Shown in pieces: positions 53,622-60,219 of a DNA stretch of 60,219 bases (position 1 is the stretch's first letter; the number at the start of each line of letters is the position of its first letter). The notes below the pieces were generated by a model. The model saw only the letters and a program-made list of their open reading frames with translations. It was not told where the DNA came from and did no database searches. The translations under genes and the position numbers were made by a program. This stretch comes from an uncultured Clostridia bacterium (lineage in GTDB: Bacteria > Bacillota > Clostridia > Christensenellales > Aristaeellaceae), in NCBI GenBank assembly GCA_944362695.1, contig CALVTQ010000029.1:1-60219 (forward strand). Direction: 5' to 3'.

Positions 53622-55486
53622 TTCTTGTCGTCCGTTTTCTTCCACGGGTGATACGTCGGCACGACGTCCGCGATCACCTCGACGGTGTGCTCGTCGTTCT
53701 TGCCGACGACCGCCTCGAGCTTCTCCATCATCTGCTCGAAGTATTCGTCGTCGACCTTGTCCACGTTCGCCACGAAGATCTTCTTGTGCGCCGTCTTGGT
53801 CATCTTGTCGCGCTCGCTGTCCATGAGCAGTTCCTCGTAGAGCTTCTCGCCCGGACGCAGGCCGATGATCTTGATCGGCATATCGACGTTCGGCTCGTAG
53901 CCGTACGCGCGGATGAGCTTCTGCGCCAGATCCATGATGCGCACGGGTTCGCCCATGTCCAGCACGAAAATCGAGCCGGACTTGGCGATGCCGCCCGCCT
54001 GCAAAACGAGCTGCGCCGCCTCGGGGATCGTCATGAAGTACCGCGTGACATTCGGGTGCGTGACGGTGACGGGGCCGCCCTTGCGGATCTGCGCCTCCAT
54101 CAGCGGCACGACGCTGCCGTGGCTGCCCAGCACGTTGCCAAAGCGCACGGCCATGCATTTCATGTTCGTCTTCTCGCCGTAGCGCTGAATGAGCATCTCG
54201 GTGATGCGCTTGGTCGCGCCCATGACGTTCGTGGGGTTGACGGCCTTGTCCGTGGACAGCTGCACGAGGCGCTCGACGCCGTGCTCGCTGGCCGACTGCA
54301 GCAGATTGCGCGTGCCGAATACGTTGTTCTTGATCGCCTCCGCCGGGCTGCGCTCCATCAGCGGGACGTGCTTGTGCGCCGCCGCGTGGAAGACGACCTG
54401 CGGATGATACATCTCAAAGACCTCGTCGAGCCTCGCCTTGTCGCGGATGGAGCCGATGAGCGTCATCACCGGGCAGTCCGGCCCGTACTTCTGACGCAGC
54501 TCATATTCAAGCTCGTAGGCGCAGTTCTCGTAAATCTCGAAGATGATCAGCAGCTTCGGCTTGAAGCGGATGATCTGGCGGCAGATTTCCGAGCCGATGG
54601 AACCGCCGCCGCCTGTGACCATAACGGTCTTACCCTTGAGGTAACCGGCGATGGAGTCGGTGTCCAGCTCGATCTCGTCGCGCGAGAGGAAGTCGGAGAT
54701 GTTCAATTCGCGGATGAACGGCGCGGAATCGCTGCCCATGGCGTCGGTCTCCGCCGGGCCGGACAGGATGCGCGTGTGGCAGCGCGACTGGTTGCAGATT
54801 TCGAGAATCTGCTGCATGCGCTCGCCGTTGCCGATGGACGGAATGGCGATGATGATCTCGCGGATGCCGTATCGCGTGGCGAGCTTGGGGATGTCGCTGA
54901 TCGTGCCGCGCACGGGCACATTCTGGATGCGCAGACCCTGCTTGTTCTTCGCATCGTCCACCAGCAGCACGGGCTTGCCCAGCTGCTTGGGGTTCTTGTT
55001 GCAGATATTCACCGCGTATGCGCCCGCCTCGCCCGCGCCCACGATCATCACGGGCATCGCGTCGCCAAGGCTGCCGGATATGCGGTCCTTTGAAAACACG
55101 CGCCAGAGCATGCGGCTTCCGCCCACAAGGAGCATCGCGAGAATCGCCGTGATGACCAGCACGCCGCGAAAGAGCTCGAGCTGCATGAAGTTGTTGAGCG
55201 CGAGCGTGATGCCGCATGCGATTGAGCTCAGCAGGCAAAGCCGCGCGACGTCGCGCACGCCCGCATACCGCCACATGATCACGTAAATGCCGCCGAAAAC
55301 GAAGCAGAGCATGTACACGCCCACGACGATGGGCAGCGCGGAGAGCATCGTCATCATGTGATGCTCGGGAATGTCCATTTCAAAGCGCAGCTCCATGCTC
55401 ATATAGACGGAAACAATGATCAGCGCGACATCGAGCAAAAACATGCTGATCTTGCGAATCTTTGCATTCCTGTTAAATAAACTCAT
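53609..55486 (-). CDS. CapD/PglF-type UDP-N-acetylglucosamine dehydratase (polysaccharide biosynthesis)
   Basis: A 625-residue membrane enzyme. Four to five membrane segments span about 10–130. A Rossmann-type CoA-binding-like domain follows (VMIVGAGEAGAYAV near 148). The SDR domain starts at VMVTGGGGSIGSEICRQI near 288. The catalytic motif is NVMGATK, with Met in the place of Tyr, as is typical for long CapD/PglF proteins. They make UDP-4-keto-6-deoxy-HexNAc for surface glycans. ATG 55486 has GGGGGAC upstream. Its promoter is clear. It probably works with the UDP-sugar dehydrogenase and MBOAT genes of this window, though at a distance. Confidence 0.93.
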   Translation of the reverse strand: MSLFNRNAKIRKISMFLLDVALIIVSVYMSMELRFEMDIPEHHMMTMLSALPIVVGVYMLCFVFGGIYVIMWRYAGVRDVARLCLLSSIACGITLALNNFMQLELFRGVLVITAILAMLLVGGSRMLWRVFSKDRISGSLGDAMPVMIVGAGEAGAYAVNICNKNPKQLGKPVLLVDDAKNKQGLRIQNVPVRGTISDIPKLATRYGIREIIIAIPSIGNGERMQQILEICNQSRCHTRILSGPAETDAMGSDSAPFIRELNISDFLSRDEIELDTDSIAGYLKGKTVMVTGGGGSIGSEICRQIIRFKPKLLIIFEIYENCAYELEYELRQKYGPDCPVMTLIGSIRDKARLDEVFEMYHPQVVFHAAAHKHVPLMERSPAEAIKNNVFGTRNLLQSASEHGVERLVQLSTDKAVNPTNVMGATKRITEMLIQRYGEKTNMKCMAVRFGNVLGSHGSVVPLMEAQIRKGGPVTVTHPNVTRYFMTIPEAAQLVLQAGGIAKSGSIFVLDMGEPVRIMDLAQKLIRAYGYEPNVDMPIKIIGLRPGEKLYEELLMDSERDKMTKTAHKKIFVANVDKVDDEYFEQMMEKLEAVVGKNDEHTVEVIADVVPTYHPWKKTDDKKAAG

Positions 55487-55584
55487 TGATACGTCCCCCA
55501 TCGACGTGGCCTGGCCGGCGGCAGTTCCGCCGCATGTATCGAAAAAAGTGGTATTCTGTCAAATGCCAAGTGTATAGCTAATCA

Positions 55585-55613
55585 AGTATAGCACATATCC
55601 GGGCCGGATTCAA
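55585..55613 (-). promoter_or_regulatory. Sigma-A promoter of the CapD-like gene
   Basis: On the minus strand TTGAAT (55613–55608), a 17-base spacer and TATACT (55590–55585). Confidence 0.72.
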
Positions 55614-55720
55614 GCGCCCGGCACATTGACTTCGCGAATTCTTCATTTCGGGGACGATTTCCTGTGCCTTTTGAACAAAACTCGCCGCCGCATGTCGAAA
55701 CACTGCCAGGCCGTGCATCA

Positions 55721-55756
55721 AAAAAATCGGGACGACGCCATACGCGCCGCCCCGTC
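55721..55756 (-). terminator. Terminator of galK
   Basis: On the minus strand CGGGGCGGCG pairs imperfectly with GGCGTCGTCCCG, followed by ATTTTTTTG. Confidence 0.72.
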
Positions 55757-55769
55757 TTTTCCGTCTGGT

Positions 55770-57053
55770 TTACGCCTGCATCGGCATCATGACCGCGCCC
55801 TCGGGACGGATCATCAGCGGCGTGCAGCTGCCCTTGCCGAAGGCCGACTCGATCATCGCGATGTACGCGTCGAGCCTGGCCATCGGGACATACGCCTGAA
55901 TCGTGCCCGCGAAGCCGCCGCCGTGCACGCGCTGCGCACCCTCGCCCGCCAGGAAGCGGCGGGACAGCTCGATGCCCATGGCCATCTGCTCCTCGGCCGG
56001 GCGCGCGTAGACGTTCTGCAGCAGCATCCAGGAGCTGTTGCCCGAACGGTTCACGGCGTCAAAGAACGCGTCGATGTCGCCCTTGCGGATGGCCGCGACC
56101 TGCTCGAGCACGCGCGCATTGTCGTCATAGAAGTGCAGCGCACGCAGCACGGCGCGGTCGCCCACAGCCGCGCGCAGCTTGCCGATGTTGCTCTCGACGT
56201 CCGCCTGCGGCACCTCGCGCAGCACCTTCTTGCCGAACTGCGCCGCGACGGCCTCCATCTCGGTGCGGATGGCGGCGTAATCGTCGGTCAGGTCGCCGTG
56301 GTTGCCGCCGGTGTTGACCACACACAGCGCGTAGCCCTTCGCCGCAAAGTCGCAGGCCAGCGCCTCAACCTTCGCGTCCGGCGTCTCAAAGTCGATGGTC
56401 ACCATGCCGCCCACGCTGGACGCCATCTGATCCATCAGGCCGCAGGGCTTGCCGAAGTAGACATTCTCCACCTTCTGCGCGATGACGGCGCGAAGCTTGC
56501 TGTCCACAACCCAGCCGTTGTAAAGGCCGTCGAGGATCGCCGCGATGAGCACCTCAAAGGCCGCCGAGGAGGACAGGCCGCTGCCGCGCAGAACGGAGCT
56601 TGAAACCGTCGCGCGGAAGCCGCCGACCGTATAGCCCATGTCCTTCATGATGCCCGCCGTGCCGCGGATGAGCGAGAACGTCGAGCCATAATCCTCTTTG
56701 CAGACAGCAAGATCGGCCGTATCCACGACGATAGGCGGGAAGCCCTCGCTGTCCACGACGATGTGGCCGTCGTTCGTCTTTTCCACGCACGCGATGGTGT
56801 CAAGGTTCACCGCCGCCGCCAGCACGCGGCCGTTGTTGTGGTCGGTGTGGTTGCCGCCGATCTCCGTGCGGCCCGGTGCCGAGAAAAAGCAAAGCTCGCC
56901 GTGCGCCGTGCCGAAACGCGCCTCAAAGCGCTCCACCAGCTTGCCGTAGCGCGCCTTCTGATTGTCCAGCACGCCCTCGCCCGCGCCGTAGAGCGTCTTC
57001 ACGCGATCCGCAAATGCCTGCGACTCCTTATAGGCCGCCCATTGCTTGTTCAT
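55770..57053 (-). CDS. galK: Galactokinase
   Basis: A 427-residue GHMP kinase. The galactokinase signature is PGRTEIGGNHTDHNNGRVL near residue 61 (a common Clostridia variant of GRxNxIGEHxDY); the ATP-binding loop is LRGSGLSSSAAFEV near 160; GGGFAGTIQAYVP near 380 is GHMP motif 3. It phosphorylates galactose, the product expected from the GH35 and GH2 enzymes here. ATG 57053 is chosen because AGGAGG lies seven bases upstream; the longer frame has no family sequence. It has its own promoter and terminator. Confidence 0.95.
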   Translation of the reverse strand: MNKQWAAYKESQAFADRVKTLYGAGEGVLDNQKARYGKLVERFEARFGTAHGELCFFSAPGRTEIGGNHTDHNNGRVLAAAVNLDTIACVEKTNDGHIVVDSEGFPPIVVDTADLAVCKEDYGSTFSLIRGTAGIMKDMGYTVGGFRATVSSSVLRGSGLSSSAAFEVLIAAILDGLYNGWVVDSKLRAVIAQKVENVYFGKPCGLMDQMASSVGGMVTIDFETPDAKVEALACDFAAKGYALCVVNTGGNHGDLTDDYAAIRTEMEAVAAQFGKKVLREVPQADVESNIGKLRAAVGDRAVLRALHFYDDNARVLEQVAAIRKGDIDAFFDAVNRSGNSSWMLLQNVYARPAEEQMAMGIELSRRFLAGEGAQRVHGGGFAGTIQAYVPMARLDAYIAMIESAFGKGSCTPLMIRPEGAVMMPMQA

Positions 57054-57129
57054 GTCCATTCCTCCTATGTCATAAGATGCTTCAGATCTGTATCCTTTTC
57101 CCATTTTGCGCCAAAGCACATACATGACT

Positions 57130-57160
57130 ATATTATTCACAATTTTTACCCTTTTGTCAA
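57130..57160 (-). promoter_or_regulatory. Candidate promoter of galK
   Basis: On the minus strand TTGACA (57160–57155) and TAATAT (57135–57130) are 19 bases apart, a long spacer. A second TTGACA lies upstream near 57182. Confidence 0.45.
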
Positions 57161-57578
57161 GCAAAACCATGCTGCTTGTCAACTTCTGCGCAAATCATTT
57201 TTTCCCGCGTGCCGCCGCAACGCCCCGTCATCCGGGTTTCGGCAGTTTCTTCCATAATATATGGACTATGTGCGCCCCATGCCCGCCCGGTTTTCCGCGC
57301 ACGGCCCATCCCACGCCTCTTGCTTCGCCGACACCCGCTTTCCGCGCGCCTGCCTGTTGCCGAATTATACATCTTCATAAGCATTTTTCCGCATATTTCT
57401 TTCAGGCGGCGAACGCATATTCAGCAATTTTTTGTCATATGATTAAGCATACGCCGTATTCCCCCCGCCATTGTCCCCCTGCTTGTAATCAATATCGACA
57501 TTTTTCGTGCATATACAGCTGCGGCCGAAGCCCTTTTTGCTCGCCGTTTCGTCACAATTCCGTCAATAAAAAAAACTG

Positions 57579-57607
57579 TTGCCCATATTTTCACTTGCTG
57601 ATATAAT
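57579..57607 (+). promoter_or_regulatory. Sigma-A promoter of the SH3/PDZ gene
   Basis: TTGCCC (57579–57584), a 17-base spacer and TATAAT (57602–57607). Confidence 0.75.
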
Positions 57608-57655
57608 AAGGTGTTGAAATCGAAATGCGCGCAAAACGCGCCGGAAAGGAATTTC

Positions 57656-59509
57656 ATGAAATCAACAATCCCTGCGCTTGCGCTCTGCGCGGCGCTTCTG
57701 GCGGCCCCCTGCGTGATGCATGCGGACTTCGCGTGCGCCCATGCCGAGGCGCAGACCGAAACCGAGCTGCGCCTGTCCAAGCAGGGCAACCTGCGCAAGA
57801 TGCCCAGCCGCAAGGCCGATAAGGTCGACACGCTGGCCGCGCACACGGAGGTCGCCGTACTGGATACGATGCAGATCGGCGAGGACACGTGGGCGTATAT
57901 CCGCGTGAAAGACAGCGGCAAGGAGGGCTATGTGGTCTTCGAATTGCTCGAGCCCCTCCCCACGCCGACGCCCGAACCGACGCCCACGCCGGTTCCCACG
58001 CCGACGCCCGTGCCGACGGCCACGCCCGTCCCCACGCCAACGCCGACGCCATCCCCCACGCCCGTCCCCGAGACGGTCTATGACACGCCCGTCAGTGCGC
58101 GCACGAAGATGAACGCGAATCTGCGCAACAAGCCCGACGGCGTGCGCCTCGATTTGCTGGCGACCGGCACTGCACTGACCGTCACCGGCGAAATCCAGCC
58201 CGCTGATCTGCTCTGGTATCACGTCAGGCTGAGCGACGGCCGCGAAGGCTACATCGTCGCGGACCTCGTGGAGGGCATGTTCCCCGTGGAGCTGACCCCC
58301 GCAGACGCCGCCGGTGTGCTCGCGCGCTACCCCGTCTATTCCTGCGACCCCGTGGCCGATATGATCGCCTCCATCGCGCCGAGCTACACAGACGAGGAGC
58401 TCGCGCAGTACAAGACGCTGCAAAAGGGTGACCGCTCCGACGCCGTCCTGAAGCTGCGCCATCGCCTCTACGAAACCGGCTATTACGCCAAGAAAACCGA
58501 CAATTCGCTCTACACCGACTCGACCATCGAGGTGCTCAGCAAGTTCCAGGCCGATTTCGGTCTGCCCGTCACGGGCATCGCCGATCCGCTGACGCAGGCC
58601 GCGCTCTTTGACGATGAGCTCATCGCGCAGGCCGACAGCATCTCGAAGATCAAGTATCTCGACAACGAGACCTCTCCGATGTGGATTCGCCGCGCGGAGA
58701 CGACGATCTACAACTCCCACGGCAGCGTGCAGGTCACCGTGCGCAACAACACGGGCGCCAAGCTCACCGGCTTTACGCTCAAGGTTATCCCATATCTCTC
58801 CGGCGGCGAACCGGCGGATATGGCCGAGACGTTCGCCGAGGAGGTCAGGCGCGCCTATTCCATCGGCAGCATCAGCATCCCCGATGGCAAGAGCTACACC
58901 GATTTCTATCTGTACATCGAGGACACCGGCGACGATTCCTCCGACAGCCCCTGGGCGCCCGACGACGAGTGGTTCTACGGCGACCCGGACGAGGACAATT
59001 CTTACGAATACGAGCATCACTTCCAGGTCAGCGACGGTATCTATTTCTCCGGCGCGCAGATCGCCGTGAGCAGCTACCGCAGCGGCGGACGTGACGTCAC
59101 GGTGGATGACGATCAGCTTATCTTCGTCAACGCCAGCGGCGGCGCGGGCCAGAACCTGATTCACACGCTGCCCATTACAATCACCGCCGAGGAAGAGGCC
59201 AACGCCGATTGGAAGATGGGCGCTGTGACGCACTACGTCCTGCCCGTCTATCAGGCGCATTACGGCCTGCCGCAGGGCGCTTGGGTCGAGTCCGTCGAAC
59301 CGTTCTCCCCGCTCGCGTTCGCTGGCGTGCAGCCGGGCGACGTGATCTGCGGCATAGGCGACATCACGATTCTCGGCGACGCGACGCTTCGCAAGGCCCG
59401 CGGCAGCATGCAGCCCGGCGAGAGCGCCGAGCTCACCCTATGGCGTGACGGTGCATATTACACGACGACCATCACCCGCCCCGGCGGCGACGCCGAAACC
59501 GGCAAATAA
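57656..59509 (+). CDS. Secreted SH3–SH3–peptidoglycan-binding–PDZ protein
   Basis: A 617-residue exported protein. A signal peptide (residues 1–28) is followed by a bacterial SH3 domain (about 36–100), a Pro-Thr linker of about 40 residues, a second SH3 (about 145–210), and a peptidoglycan-binding domain of the PG_binding_1 type (LQKGDRSDAVLKLRHRLYETGYY, YTDSTIEVLSKFQADFGLPVTGIAD, about 260–320). An unassigned beta domain (about 340–520) with a strongly acidic stretch (DDSSDSPWAPDDEWFYGDPDED) precedes a C-terminal PDZ domain (PLAFAGVQPGDVICGIGDITI). No catalytic domain is seen. It probably binds cell wall and presents a PDZ domain outside the cell. ATG 57656 has AAAGGAA. Confidence 0.8.
   Translation: MKSTIPALALCAALLAAPCVMHADFACAHAEAQTETELRLSKQGNLRKMPSRKADKVDTLAAHTEVAVLDTMQIGEDTWAYIRVKDSGKEGYVVFELLEPLPTPTPEPTPTPVPTPTPVPTATPVPTPTPTPSPTPVPETVYDTPVSARTKMNANLRNKPDGVRLDLLATGTALTVTGEIQPADLLWYHVRLSDGREGYIVADLVEGMFPVELTPADAAGVLARYPVYSCDPVADMIASIAPSYTDEELAQYKTLQKGDRSDAVLKLRHRLYETGYYAKKTDNSLYTDSTIEVLSKFQADFGLPVTGIADPLTQAALFDDELIAQADSISKIKYLDNETSPMWIRRAETTIYNSHGSVQVTVRNNTGAKLTGFTLKVIPYLSGGEPADMAETFAEEVRRAYSIGSISIPDGKSYTDFYLYIEDTGDDSSDSPWAPDDEWFYGDPDEDNSYEYEHHFQVSDGIYFSGAQIAVSSYRSGGRDVTVDDDQLIFVNASGGAGQNLIHTLPITITAEEEANADWKMGAVTHYVLPVYQAHYGLPQGAWVESVEPFSPLAFAGVQPGDVICGIGDITILGDATLRKARGSMQPGESAELTLWRDGAYYTTTITRPGGDAETGK
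57957..58072 (+). repeat. Pro-Thr coding repeat inside the SH3/PDZ gene
   Basis: Short direct repeats of ACGCCNACGCC-like units encode PTP-type linkers (PTPTPVPTPTPVPTATP and variants). Such tracts are flexible spacers and are prone to copy-number change. Confidence 0.8.
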
Positions 59510-59522
59510 TCCCATGCAGACA

Positions 59523-59557
59523 AACCCGCCCATCCGCGCGATGTGGCGGGGTTTTTC
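59523..59557 (+). terminator. Terminator of the SH3/PDZ gene
   Basis: ACCCGCC (59524–59530) and GGCGGGGT (59545–59552) form the stem, followed by TTTTC. Confidence 0.8.
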
Positions 59558-59617
59558 AGCTATTGTTAGATAAATTACACTCTGCGCATCTTTTTGCATC
59601 TTTTTCTCATTTTCGTG

Positions 59618-59646
59618 TTGACAAATCGCCCGAATTGTACTATAAT
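59618..59646 (+). promoter_or_regulatory. Strong promoter of the tRNA pair
   Basis: Perfect TTGACA (59618–59623), a 17-base spacer and perfect TATAAT (59641–59646), 34 bases before tRNA-Tyr. Confidence 0.92.
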
Positions 59647-59680
59647 CAGTTTCGTTCCGAACGGAGCGCAACTTCATCGT

Positions 59681-59765
<85 letters not shown>

Positions 59766-59771
59766 TCTTCT

Positions 59772-59858
59772 GCGGGAATGGCGGAATTGGCAGACGCGCT
59801 AGATTCAGGTTCTAGTGAAAGCAATTTCATGCAGGTTCAAGTCCTGTTTCCCGCACCA
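59772..59858 (+). tRNA. tRNA-Leu (anticodon CAG)
   Basis: A class II tRNA. The acceptor GCGGGAA pairs with TTCCCGC, the anticodon stem CTAGA/TCTAG frames the loop TTCAGGT with anticodon CAG (59806–59808), the T-loop has GGTTCAAGTCC, and CCA is encoded. It starts six bases after tRNA-Tyr, so both share a transcript. Confidence 0.97.
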
Positions 59859-59864
59859 CAATTT

Positions 59865-59895
59865 GTCTGAAAACCACTGTTTTCAGACTTTTTTG
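59865..59895 (+). terminator. Terminator of the tRNA transcript
   Basis: GTCTGAAAAC and GTTTTCAGAC form a perfect 10-bp stem around CACT, followed by TTTTTT. Confidence 0.92.
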
Positions 59896-59945
59896 TTGTC
59901 CATTTTTAACATAAAACGTCAAAAAAAACAAAAAACGGGGGCCTT

Positions 59946-60219
59946 TCAACCCCTGTTTTTCCGTTTTCTTTCGTTAAAGTGCGCGACAAGAGCGCCTGCG
60001 CCCAGCAGGTTGATGGCGCGGCGTAGATTATAGGCGAGGAAGCTGAGGGCAATTTCGGCGCTCACCTTCTCCTTTCCCCGGCACAGGAAATAATGTGCGC
60101 CATCATACCACTTTACCGTCCCGAAGGGATGCTCGGCAAGCTCCTTTCTCCGCTGCATATCCTCCGGGTTGCGCCGGAGGATCACCCGCACACGCGCGGG
60201 TTTTTGCGGTCTCCCCAGA
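59946..60219 (-). mobile_element. IS1182-type transposase, C-terminal part (continues beyond the window)
   Basis: The visible residues include QRRKELAEHPFGTVKWYDG, HYFLCRGKEKVSAEIALSF and LAYNLRRAINLLG, the C-terminal end of DDE transposases of the IS1182 group; the Glu in RRKELAEHPFG region belongs to the final part of the catalytic core. The frame is open to the window edge, so the N-terminus is outside. The element lies just downstream of the tRNA terminator, with its 3' end towards the tRNA genes. Confidence 0.85.

Larger units (their letters stand above)
57054..57655. other. Long intergenic region between galK and the SH3/PDZ gene
   Basis: Six hundred bases without a credible gene. Promoters for the two divergent genes lie at its ends. 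The middle is C-rich on the plus strand and holds no hairpin or RNA motif that I recognise. Confidence 0.5.

Noticed and set aside
57106-57606. Open frames in the galK upstream region
   Set aside because: Composition is dominated by Pro, Cys and Phe from C/T-rich sequence, there is no ribosome binding site, and promoters of flanking genes lie within.

Overview
This 60 kb window comes from a GC-rich, endospore-forming member of the Clostridia (Bacillota). The evidence is the sporulation gene set (spoVAC/AD/AE, spo0A, spoIVB, sigG, spoIIP, a YlmC-type protein), the dgt-like–dnaG–rpoD block, the strong AGGAGG ribosome binding sites and the many simple Rho-independent terminators. The carbohydrate-degrading genes suggest a gut or other plant-polymer habitat; this and any finer placement are inference.

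Layout. 1–2308: start of upp (cut by the window edge), then a spoVA operon behind a good sigma-G-type promoter, with a 47-codon unannotated frame between promoter and spoVAC. 2366–8857: a methyltransferase, a flavin reductase-like protein and two glycosidases (GH35, GH2). 8872–28129: a visibly lower-GC carbohydrate island bounded by two diverged copies of one terminator/promoter repeat. It holds an MFS transporter, GH78, GH3, a frame-broken GH2, a small HPr-like protein, an AraC regulator, a CUT1-type ABC importer (lipoprotein plus two permeases, no ATPase), a secreted beta-rich protein, an alpha/beta-hydrolase with a PKD-like tail and a GH43-like protein. 28164–35585: an XRE regulator with membrane segments, a DUF5655-like protein, and the dgt-like – dnaG – rpoD – trmK/nif3 fusion – zinc-ribbon block. 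35788–40314: a UDP-sugar dehydrogenase and an SGNH/MBOAT acylation pair. 40471–42481: deoB–PNP nucleoside salvage. 42594–48357: a sporulation and regulatory cluster (spo0A, spoIVB, nrdR, ylmC-like, sigG, spoIIP, a cysteine-rich protein). 48436–52600: a four-gene MotA/MotB (ZorAB)-like membrane operon. 53000–59509: MarR regulator, CapD-type dehydratase, galactokinase, and a secreted SH3/PG-binding/PDZ protein. 59618–60219: tRNA-Tyr, tRNA-Leu and the C-terminal part of an IS1182-type transposase.

How the parts fit. Compartment-specific promoters can be read directly: sigma-G-like before spoVA, spoIVB and sigG, sigma-E-like before spoIIP, sigma-K-like before the cysteine-rich gene. This fits known roles of the Spo genes and makes the cysteine-rich protein a candidate spore-coat component. 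The island looks like one regulated unit for import and breakdown of a rhamnose-containing, acylated plant glycan or glycoside. The best candidates for something undescribed are the ZorAB-like operon with two unfamiliar membrane partners and no known Zorya effector, the Spo0A with a degraded receiver pocket, and the TrmK–NIF3 fusion with an internal ribosome binding site.
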